DNA from: Chitinophaga vietnamensis
GTDB lineage: Bacteria > Bacteroidota > Bacteroidia > Chitinophagales > Chitinophagaceae
Direction of reading: 5' to 3'
DNA length: 64,000 nt
NCBI RefSeq assembly: GCF_902167635.1
Contig: NZ_CABHMS010000002.1
Coordinates: 744,001-808,000, forward strand
The notes beneath the pieces are model-generated. The model did no database searches and was not told the origin of the DNA. It saw only the letters and a list, made by a program, of their open reading frames with translations. The number at the start of each line of letters is the position of its first letter. Within the stretch, counting starts at the first letter, position 1. Shown one piece after another: positions 46,303-53,775 of this stretch. A program made the translations under genes and the position numbers.

Positions 46303-47304
46303 ATGAACGAAAGATATACTACATTATATTATTGCACACTGTTCGACAGTAATTACCTTTCCCGCGGACTGGCCATGTACGAATCGCTGGCGAAGGTGTG
46401 CCCCAATTTCCACCTGTACGTATTTGCATTTGATGATAAATGCCTGCAAGTATTGCGTGCTATGCGATTGCAGCATCTTAGCGTTATTTCGCTACAGGAA
46501 TTTGAAGACCCGCAACTGCTGGCCGTGAAGCCCACCAGGAACCGCGCCGAATACTGCTGGACCTGTTCATCTTCCACTATTCTGTATTGTATCCAACAGT
46601 TCAAATTACCGCATTGTACCTATATCGATGCCGATCTCTATTTCTATAACGACCCGAATGTATTGATGCAGGAGATGGGCGATCATTCCGTGATGATCAC
46701 CGAACACCGCTATACGCCGATGTACGACAAGAGTAAACTGAGCGGCAAATACTGCGTGCAATATATCACCTTCCGCAACGACCAGCACGGCATGGAAGCC
46801 CTGCAATGGTGGCGTAATGCTTGCCTGGACTGGTGTTACGACCGTCATGAAGATGGCAAGTTCGGAGATCAGAAATACCTGGACGACTGGACCACCCGCT
46901 TTAAAAATGTATGGGTATTGCAACATTTAGGCGGCGGACTGGCACTCTGGAATATCCAGCAATACGAGGTATTCATGGAAGGAGAGAAGATACGTTGCCG
47001 CGAGATCAGCACGGGTAAAGTGTTTGAGCCGGTATTCTATCATTTCCATTACCTTAAATATTTTACCGACGGCACGATAGAGCTGGGCAGAAGGCTCATT
47101 GCACCTGCGGTAAAAGAGATCTTTTACAAACCTTATATTCTGGCGCTGGAAACTGCGAAGAAGCAGATACAGGCCGTTGATAACAGCTTCGATCCGCATG
47201 GCAGCCGGCCAAGGCCGCAGGGCCTCAAAGCCGCGCTGGTGACCATCTGGCGGAAACTGAAGCATGTATATCACATTTATTCATTTCAAGAACTGGGCAT
47301 TTAA
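46303..47304 (+). CDS. GT8-like glycosyltransferase
   Basis: The product has 333 residues from the ATG at 46303; a GTG four codons earlier (46291) is less likely. The GT-A fold has CTLFDSNYLSRGLAMYESL at the start and a DxD motif in YIDADLYFYNDP near residue 107, with a histidine-rich C-terminal half (HFHYLKYF). This resembles family 8 retaining transferases or related sugar transferases of unknown specificity. It lies 17 bp after the methyltransferase gene. Confidence 0.75.
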   Translation: MNERYTTLYYCTLFDSNYLSRGLAMYESLAKVCPNFHLYVFAFDDKCLQVLRAMRLQHLSVISLQEFEDPQLLAVKPTRNRAEYCWTCSSSTILYCIQQFKLPHCTYIDADLYFYNDPNVLMQEMGDHSVMITEHRYTPMYDKSKLSGKYCVQYITFRNDQHGMEALQWWRNACLDWCYDRHEDGKFGDQKYLDDWTTRFKNVWVLQHLGGGLALWNIQQYEVFMEGEKIRCREISTGKVFEPVFYHFHYLKYFTDGTIELGRRLIAPAVKEIFYKPYILALETAKKQIQAVDNSFDPHGSRPRPQGLKAALVTIWRKLKHVYHIYSFQELGI

Positions 47305-47315
47305 AATAATTTTCC

Positions 47316-47684
47316 GTGGCGCATATCATCAATCTAACTACCCATAGCGATAAAAGAGGCAATCTTACCGTGATAGAAAAACAGATACCGTTTGATATCA
47401 AGCGTATCTTTTATATCTATGGCGTGGATGATTCCGTTCGTGGCGGGCACCGGCATCATCATACCATACAGGCCGCGATCTGCGTGCATGGCAGCTGCAT
47501 TGTTTCCAACAACAACGGAAAAGAGAAGACTGATTTTGTAATGGACCATCCGAACAAATGCCTGATACTGGAACCGCAGGACTGGCACACCATGCACCAT
47601 TTCACACCGGATGCGGTGCTGCTGGTGATGGCCTCTACCAGCTTCGATCCGGCGGATTATATTTTTGAACCTTACGATAATTGA
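47316..47684 (+). CDS. fdtA: FdtA/QdtA-type dTDP-hexose 3,4-ketoisomerase (cupin)
   Basis: The product has 122 residues; the frame opens with a GTG at 47316. The cupin core has DDSVRGGHRHHHTIQAAIC with the histidines used in catalysis, and a second conserved segment LEPQDWHTMHHF. FdtA and QdtA isomerise dTDP-4-keto-6-deoxyglucose to the 3-keto sugar (galacto or gluco form). FdtA and QdtA cannot be separated from the sequence alone. The adjacent aminotransferase supplies the next step. Confidence 0.85.
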   Translation: MAHIINLTTHSDKRGNLTVIEKQIPFDIKRIFYIYGVDDSVRGGHRHHHTIQAAICVHGSCIVSNNNGKEKTDFVMDHPNKCLILEPQDWHTMHHFTPDAVLLVMASTSFDPADYIFEPYDN

Positions 47685-47694
47685 TATAGTGGCT

Positions 47695-48780
47695 ATGATA
47701 GAATACGAAAACCTCGGGCTGCTCAACAAGCCTTTCTTCGATGAGATGAAAGCCGCCTTCAATGCCACCCTGGAAAGCGGTTGGTATATCCTGGGCAATA
47801 AGGTCAGGGAATTTGAAACGGCCTATGCTGCCTACCATGGCAGCAAACACTGTCTGGGCCTGGCAAATGGCCTGGATGCGCTTACGCTCAGTTTACGTGC
47901 ATTCAATTTCGCGCCCGGCGATGAAGTCATCGTGCCTTCCAATACCTACATCGCTACCATTCTCTCCATCGTGCAATGCGGCCTCAAACCTGTGCTGGTG
48001 GAGCCTGACATACGTACTTATAATATTGATGCAGATAAGATAGAAGCCGCCATCACGCCGCGTACCCGCGCGATCATGGTGGTGCACTTGTATGGCAAGA
48101 GCTGCGAGATGGACAAGATCATGGCCATCAAACAAAAGCATCAGCTTGTGCTGATCGAAGACTGTGCACAGTCGCACGCGGCAGCCTTCAAAGGCCAGCT
48201 CACCGGCACTTTCGGAGAGTATGGCGCTTTCAGTTTTTATCCTACCAAGAACCTGGGCGCTCTTGGCGATGCCGGCGCGGTGATCTGTAACGACGATGCA
48301 CTGGCCACAGCTATCCGCCGCCTTCGCAACTATGGTTCTGATGTGAAATATTACAATGAAGTGGTGGGCATCAACTCTCGCCTCGATGAAGTACAGGCCG
48401 CCTTCCTGTTGGTGAAGTTCAAATACCTGGAACAGATCACTACGCACAAACGCGCGCTGGCAGCCATTTACCACGAAGGTATCAAGAATGACTTCATCAA
48501 ACCGGTGGTAGATCCCGATTATTTTGATGTGTACCACATCTATAATATCCGCCATCCGCGCCGTGATGCGCTGAAGCAATACCTGCTGGAAAAAGGCATC
48601 AAAACGGATATCCATTACCCGCTGGCGCCACATCGCCAGAAGGCCATGGAAGGCATCATCGAGCAAAAGCCTTACCCGATATCAGAAGAAATACACGCTA
48701 CCACTTTGAGCCTGCCCTGTTCGTATTGCCATACACCGGCAGATATCGAAAGAGTGGTGGAAGTGATCAATCAATTCTAA
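47695..48780 (+). CDS. fdtB: DegT/DnrJ/EryC1/StrS aminotransferase (FdtB/QdtB type)
   Basis: The product has 361 residues from the ATG at 47695; the frame opens upstream at a TTG inside fdtA. The PLP lysine lies in SFYPTKNLGALGDAGAV and the aromatic and Asp contacts in IEDCAQSHAA. Sugar-aminotransferase features include LANGLDALTLSLRAF near residue 57 and YNEVVGINSRLDEVQAAFL. Beside fdtA it would put an amino group on C3 of the keto-6-deoxyhexose, giving dTDP-Fuc3N or dTDP-Qui3N. The acetyltransferase and dTDP-glucose 4,6-dehydratase are absent from the window. Confidence 0.88.
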   Translation: MIEYENLGLLNKPFFDEMKAAFNATLESGWYILGNKVREFETAYAAYHGSKHCLGLANGLDALTLSLRAFNFAPGDEVIVPSNTYIATILSIVQCGLKPVLVEPDIRTYNIDADKIEAAITPRTRAIMVVHLYGKSCEMDKIMAIKQKHQLVLIEDCAQSHAAAFKGQLTGTFGEYGAFSFYPTKNLGALGDAGAVICNDDALATAIRRLRNYGSDVKYYNEVVGINSRLDEVQAAFLLVKFKYLEQITTHKRALAAIYHEGIKNDFIKPVVDPDYFDVYHIYNIRHPRRDALKQYLLEKGIKTDIHYPLAPHRQKAMEGIIEQKPYPISEEIHATTLSLPCSYCHTPADIERVVEVINQF

Positions 48781-48790
48781 AGTACTCACG

Positions 48791-49534
48791 GTGACGGCTA
48801 CACTCTCTATTATTACAGTCTGCTATAATGCGGAAAAGTTTATCGAAAGCACCATACAAAGCGTGCTGTCGCAGACCTATCCGCATATTGAATACATCAT
48901 TGTGGACGGCGCTTCGAAAGACAATACCATGGCGGTAGTAGCGCCTTACCGTGACCGCATCGCCAAAGTGGTATCAGAAAAAGACAAGGGCCTGTATGAT
49001 GCCATGAATAAGGGCATGCAGCTCGCCACCGGCGATTACCTGCTGTTCCTCAATGCCGATGATACGCTGGCAGATAAGGATGTCATTTCAAAGATGATGG
49101 CTTGCTGTCCCGATGCAGACGTGTATTACGGCGAGGCCATGTTTGTAGATGAGGAGGGCGCCGATCTGGGCCTGCGTTCGCAGCAAACGCCGCACCAGGT
49201 GCCGCAGCAGCTCAGCTGGAAAAGCCTGAAATACGGCATGGTAGTGTCGCACCAGGCATTTATTGTGCGCCGCAGTATCAGTCCTTTGTACGATCTGCAA
49301 TACAAGGTATGTGCGGATATCGACTGGATGATCCGTTGTTTGAAAGGTTCAAAAAGTAATTGCAATACGCACGAGGTGGTGGCGAAATTCAGGGTGGGCG
49401 GCACTTCCAAGCAGCGGCAACAGCTGGCCTGGAAGGAGCGGTACAGCATCCTGAGCAGGTATTACGGGCATCTCCCTAATGCTGCGCATCATCTGTTCAT
49501 CGCGTTGCGATATATCTTCTCTAAAAAATATTGA
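48791..49534 (+). CDS. GT2 glycosyltransferase
   Basis: The product has 247 residues, starting at GTG (48791). The GT-A core is typical: LSIITVCYNAEKFIESTIQSV, EYIIVDGASKDNT, the DxD-type LFLNADDTL and the later DVYYGEAMFV. It resembles the WcaA-type enzymes that add sugars to exopolysaccharide or O-antigen repeat units. It is the last gene of this cluster and is followed by a strong terminator. The sugar it adds could be the 3-aminohexose made by fdtA/fdtB, but that is an inference from neighbours. Confidence 0.88.
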   Translation: MTATLSIITVCYNAEKFIESTIQSVLSQTYPHIEYIIVDGASKDNTMAVVAPYRDRIAKVVSEKDKGLYDAMNKGMQLATGDYLLFLNADDTLADKDVISKMMACCPDADVYYGEAMFVDEEGADLGLRSQQTPHQVPQQLSWKSLKYGMVVSHQAFIVRRSISPLYDLQYKVCADIDWMIRCLKGSKSNCNTHEVVAKFRVGGTSKQRQQLAWKERYSILSRYYGHLPNAAHHLFIALRYIFSKKY

Positions 49535-49581
49535 TCATAAAAAAAGCCCCCACGCTACGGCGTGGGGGCTTTTTTTATGAT
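49534..49581. terminator. Strong bidirectional intrinsic terminator
   Basis: GCCCCCACGC, the loop TACG and its complement form a 10-bp GC stem at 49546-49569, flanked by seven A and seven T and outer ATCAT/ATGAT pairing. It ends both the glycan cluster and the convergent YfhO gene. Confidence 0.95.
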
Positions 49582-49586
49582 GCGCT

Positions 49587-52133
49587 TTATGCCGCTTCTT
49601 CTTGCTTCCTGCCTTTTACAGCTTCCCAGATGAATCCACCCAGGACGAATAATATGAGAAGGAAAGAAGAGATACCAGCGATCTTTTGTCCGAGATAATA
49701 TGTTTTCGGTGCAAAGGTCATTTCGATCTTATGCTGTCCTGCCGGGATTTTCAGGCCGCGCAACGCATAGTTGGTGCGGATGATATCCGTTGGTTTGCCA
49801 TCGATGGTGGCGCCCCATCCGGCGGGATAGTAGATATCGGAGAATACGGCGAAACCTTCCTGGTTATTGGAAGAAGCGTATTCCAGTTTGTTGAGGCCAT
49901 ATTTAGTGAGCTTCACAGCGGCGGCGCTATCGGCGCCTGGCTGGAAGTTGGCGCCCAGGGCAGGCTGGAAGCGTTTATCTACTACAGCGCTGTCTTTCAC
50001 GTCGAGGTAGTCGAGCGTTTTCATTTCGGTGTTGGCATCCGGCGCCCACACAATACCTTTTACAAACCAGGCATTGCCATAGGCATCAGGGTTGCGTTGT
50101 GCTACCAGCTGGTTGTTCTGGCCGGGCACGATCAGGTATTTGGTGTTGAGCATATCGAGGATGCGCATATCCTGTTGGGTAGGACGGCCGGAGGCGATAT
50201 CCTGGTATACGCGCATCAGCTGATGATCGATCATATCCTGGTAGATAGACAGTTTCGCCGGGCTGTAGCCACCGACATTTTTGTGGAAATAAGAAGGCGA
50301 GGCATCATCCAGCGGCGACATCAGGTTCCATACACGGTAGTAAGGATCAGGGTCTTGCTTGATCTGCAGATCGGCCTGTGAAGGCGCGAGGGTAGACATG
50401 AACACGTTGTCTTCTACAAAGCTGTCGGCATTGAGATAATTTCTATCTACCTGTAAAAGATCTATGGCAACAGCTACGGTGATGATAAGCGCTGTGGCGG
50501 GCCATTTGAGCTTGTCTTTGATGAAGGCCCAGATGGCGCCTGCGGCGATGGCTACAAACACCAGTGAGCGGATGCTATCTTTCAACAGGAGGCTGGCGCG
50601 GTCTTTCTCCAGTGCGCGGATCATCAGTTTACCATTCTCTTCGCCACCGAACATCTGTGAGTAGTTGCTGAGCATGGCGGTATCGTGATAGCTGGTGAAG
50701 TTGAAGAACATGCTGCCGCCAACGCCCACCACGAGGATCAGGCCGCCGGTGATATAGAGCGCATATTTCAGTTTCTCCATCAGTTCCTGTTTGGTGTGCT
50801 TGCCATTGGCTACCTCTTGTAATGCCCAGCAGGCGAGGACTACAAAGGTGAATGAAGGCAATACCAATGCCTGCGCAGGCGCACGGAATTTATTATACAG
50901 GGGGAGATGATAGAAGAGGAAATTGTTGATGACGCCGAAGTTCTTGCCCCAGGCGAGTATCAGGCCGATGATGGTAACGGCTACGAGCCACCATTTGTTC
51001 CAGTTCTTCACTAACAGTAACGACAGTACGAAAAGGAAGCAGATGATCGCGCCCACGTATACGGGGCCGGAGGTGCCTTTTTGTTGCGCGCCATGGTACA
51101 GCGGGAAGCGGGCCCTGTTCATATAGTCTTCTGCGGAAGCCTGTGGTACGCCAAGGCTCAGCATTTGTTCATAGACGTGAGAGCTGGTGCCCAGTTTCTG
51201 TCCGCTGGAATTACCGGAGAAGCCAGGAATAAGCATGGTAAAGGATTCCATGGTGCCGTAGCTCCAATCGTAGGCATAGTCGATATCGAGGCCGCCGGAT
51301 TTTTTTTCTTTGGCGGCAGCGGAAGGCTGCTGGCCGGGGATGGGCAGCGTGAGTTCTGACTTACCGCCACGCATGGTGTATTCTGCATATTCACGGGTAA
51401 CGAGCAGGTTATCCATGGAGGGCAGCGCGCCCAGCAGGGCGGCTATGGCCAGCAGGGCAGAGGCCTTCATAAAGGCAGGTATCTCTTTGCTTTTGTATGC
51501 ATGAATGAAAGCGCCGATCACCAGGCAAATGATCATGATCAGCGTGTAGTAGATCATTTGCAGGTGATTGTTATAGATCAGCAGGGCGGTGGCAAGGGCG
51601 GTGAGTGCGGCGCCGGCAATGAGGCGGCCGCGGTAGGTGAGGATCACACCGGCCAGCACAGCGGGCATCAGGGCGATGTCGTACATTTTAGTGACGTGGC
51701 CTACATCAATGAGGATCACGTTATAGGAGCAGAATGTAAAGGCGATGGCGCCTGCAATACGTATCCAGAATTTGAACTCAAGTACGCAGGCCAGCACATA
51801 CATGCATATCATGGCCAGGAACAACATATTGATAGGGTCTGGCAGGAAAAGGCATACAGCCCTGTTCACCAGTCCCATCTTGTTGGCGCTGGGGCCGGTA
51901 TACGTCACATACGTGGGCATACCGCCAAACATGCTGTTAGACCATAAAGGGTTTTCGCCGGTTTGATTGTAAAAGTCCTTTGCCTCTTTAGCCATTCCCT
52001 GCACGTTCGCCATGTCGGACTGATTCACCACCTTGCCCTCCAATACGGGAGAACAATAGATGGTGGCCAGCAAGAGGAAAATACCAACTGCTGCCAGATG
52101 CGGAAGAATGGCTTTTAGCCAGTTTTGCTTCAT
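49587..52133 (-). CDS. YfhO-family membrane protein
   Basis: The product has 848 residues. Some 11-13 hydrophobic helices occupy residues 10-530, followed by a soluble domain of about 250 residues and a final helix (GISSFLLILFVLGGFIWEAV), ending with a basic tail. The fold is that of GT-C proteins such as YfhO, some of which transfer sugars from lipid carriers to lipoteichoic acid. Whether this one is an active glycosyltransferase is not shown. Its position beside the glycan cluster fits a role in envelope glycosylation. Confidence 0.85.
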   Translation of the reverse strand: MKQNWLKAILPHLAAVGIFLLLATIYCSPVLEGKVVNQSDMANVQGMAKEAKDFYNQTGENPLWSNSMFGGMPTYVTYTGPSANKMGLVNRAVCLFLPDPINMLFLAMICMYVLACVLEFKFWIRIAGAIAFTFCSYNVILIDVGHVTKMYDIALMPAVLAGVILTYRGRLIAGAALTALATALLIYNNHLQMIYYTLIMIICLVIGAFIHAYKSKEIPAFMKASALLAIAALLGALPSMDNLLVTREYAEYTMRGGKSELTLPIPGQQPSAAAKEKKSGGLDIDYAYDWSYGTMESFTMLIPGFSGNSSGQKLGTSSHVYEQMLSLGVPQASAEDYMNRARFPLYHGAQQKGTSGPVYVGAIICFLFVLSLLLVKNWNKWWLVAVTIIGLILAWGKNFGVINNFLFYHLPLYNKFRAPAQALVLPSFTFVVLACWALQEVANGKHTKQELMEKLKYALYITGGLILVVGVGGSMFFNFTSYHDTAMLSNYSQMFGGEENGKLMIRALEKDRASLLLKDSIRSLVFVAIAAGAIWAFIKDKLKWPATALIITVAVAIDLLQVDRNYLNADSFVEDNVFMSTLAPSQADLQIKQDPDPYYRVWNLMSPLDDASPSYFHKNVGGYSPAKLSIYQDMIDHQLMRVYQDIASGRPTQQDMRILDMLNTKYLIVPGQNNQLVAQRNPDAYGNAWFVKGIVWAPDANTEMKTLDYLDVKDSAVVDKRFQPALGANFQPGADSAAAVKLTKYGLNKLEYASSNNQEGFAVFSDIYYPAGWGATIDGKPTDIIRTNYALRGLKIPAGQHKIEMTFAPKTYYLGQKIAGISSFLLILFVLGGFIWEAVKGRKQEEAA

Positions 52134-52195
52134 CGGATATTTTTGATTTAGTTTTAAAGAAACAAAAATAACTGTAATTTATCCGAAATTTCAAT

Positions 52196-52477
52196 ATGCG
52201 CTGGATCCCTTTTCTGTTAAAATTTGTGTTTATCTGCAACCTGTGCTTTATTGCCGGCGAAATATTGCGTATCACCGCCTATGATCATTCCTGGGATACC
52301 CTCGTGAATCATGTGCTGGTATTGGGTGTGGGCATTGCCTTTCCGGTGAACCTGCTGTTAAGTATAATTGTGGCGGTATTATTATTACTGAAAAAAATAA
52401 CATGGCGCGCATTGCCGCCATGGGTATATTTGTCGAACCTTGCTATCCTGGTATTTGAATTAATAGTCAGTTTTTAG
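52196..52477 (+). CDS. Small membrane protein of unknown function
   Basis: The product has 93 residues with three predicted membrane helices (about residues 5-25, 38-64 and 76-92) and very few charged residues. No family is recognised. Its TAG stop is directly followed by the ATG of the queuosine-precursor transporter gene, so the two are translated from one transcript and may work together. Codon use is like that of the neighbours. Confidence 0.7.
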   Translation: MRWIPFLLKFVFICNLCFIAGEILRITAYDHSWDTLVNHVLVLGVGIAFPVNLLLSIIVAVLLLLKKITWRALPPWVYLSNLAILVFELIVSF

Positions 52478-53284
52478 ATGATAAAGAATTTGCTCAACGA
52501 CAAGCCCACAAAGATGTTTGTGGCTTTCACCGCTTTTTTTGTGGCCAATGCGCTGATCGCGGAATGTATAGGCGGGAAGATATTTTCGCTGGAGAAGTTA
52601 TTCGGATTGCCCGTACATACGTTCACGTTATTCGGGCAGAGTGGTCTGGCCTTCAATCTCACCGCAGGTGTGCTTTTATGGCCCCTGGAATTTGTGATGA
52701 CGGATATCGTGAATGAATATTACGGTCCCAAAGCCGTGCGCCGCATCTCCTATACCGCTGTAATATTGATCTCTTACGCTTTCCTGATGTTCCTCGTAGC
52801 GATTGGCGTACCGCCGGCGGATTTCTGGGTGAACAGCAGCGCCGCGCAAGGCGTGCCCGATATGCAGGTCGCCTTCAACAACATCTTCGGACAAAGCATG
52901 TGGATCATCGTAGCAAGCCTCACCGCCTTCCTCGTGAGCCAGATCGTAGATGTAACGGTGTTTCACCGCATTAAAAAGCGTACCGGTGAAAAACATGTAT
53001 GGTTGCGGGCTACGGGTTCAACAGTGGTATCGCAGCTGGTAGACAGTTTCATTGTGCTGTTCATCGCCTTCAAAGTGGGCCGTGGATGGAGCTGGCAGCT
53101 GGTATTGGCGATCTGCCTTGTGAACTATACGTATAAATTCATTGTAGCGGTAGCGCTCACACCACTCATCTACCTGCTGGAACACCGGATAGAAAAATAC
53201 CTTGGCCATGAAACGGCCGCCCGCATGAAAGCTGCTGCCATGGGCAAAGAACACCCGCATGTGGCGCCGATCACCACGGATTAA
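52478..53284 (+). CDS. Queuosine-precursor transporter (YhhQ/VUT family)
   Basis: The product has 268 residues. Six or so membrane helices include the family segments NALIAECIGGKIFSL, FNLTAGVLLWPLEFVMTDIVNEYYG and GSTVVSQLVDSFIVLFIAF. VUT/YhhQ proteins import preQ0 or preQ1 for tRNA queuosine synthesis. The gene starts immediately after the stop of the small membrane protein. Its last four bases overlap the convergent Nudix gene. Confidence 0.92.
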   Translation: MIKNLLNDKPTKMFVAFTAFFVANALIAECIGGKIFSLEKLFGLPVHTFTLFGQSGLAFNLTAGVLLWPLEFVMTDIVNEYYGPKAVRRISYTAVILISYAFLMFLVAIGVPPADFWVNSSAAQGVPDMQVAFNNIFGQSMWIIVASLTAFLVSQIVDVTVFHRIKKRTGEKHVWLRATGSTVVSQLVDSFIVLFIAFKVGRGWSWQLVLAICLVNYTYKFIVAVALTPLIYLLEHRIEKYLGHETAARMKAAAMGKEHPHVAPITTD

Positions 53285-53736
53285 TATTTCGCTTTCACCA
53301 TATCGGCTACCACCTTGTCGATCGGTAAAGTTACTGCTGCGGAAGAGAAATCATCCCAGTCGATCCACCGCGCACGCTCCATTTCATCGGTACCTTCGGG
53401 TACAATGAAGTCGAAGGGTTTGGTGATCACCTTGGCGGTAAAGGGCGACAGTGGCGTTACGAGGTAATAGATAGAGATGATCTGTGTTTCGTTGTCGAAT
53501 GCAGATATCTGGAAGAAGTCGGTGGTATAGATATGCTCCACTACCTTCACGTCTTGGCCCAGCTCTTCCTGCCATTCGCGCACCATGCATTCCAGGGTGC
53601 CTTCGCCAAATTCGAGGCCGCCGCCGGGGAACTTGGTATAGTATCCGCCACGGATATATTCATCACTTACCAGTACTTGTTTTTTCTCATTGATCATGAT
53701 ACCGTACACCCGTACGTTGAATCCTGTTGTTGACAT
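53281..53736 (-). CDS. Nudix hydrolase
   Basis: The product has 151 residues. The Nudix box reads G-x5-E-x7-REWQEELG, within the segment GGLEFGEGTLECMVREWQEELG, so the metal-binding glutamates are all present. It hydrolyses a nucleoside diphosphate linked to some other group. The substrate is not evident; the size and overall form suggest a general NUDIX protein and not a MutT or ADP-ribose pyrophosphatase of known type. Confidence 0.88.
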   Translation of the reverse strand: MSTTGFNVRVYGIMINEKKQVLVSDEYIRGGYYTKFPGGGLEFGEGTLECMVREWQEELGQDVKVVEHIYTTDFFQISAFDNETQIISIYYLVTPLSPFTAKVITKPFDFIVPEGTDEMERARWIDWDDFSSAAVTLPIDKVVADMVKAKY

Positions 53737-53775
53737 ACCCGGATCTTTTTAAAATAGGCCGTAAATATACACAAG

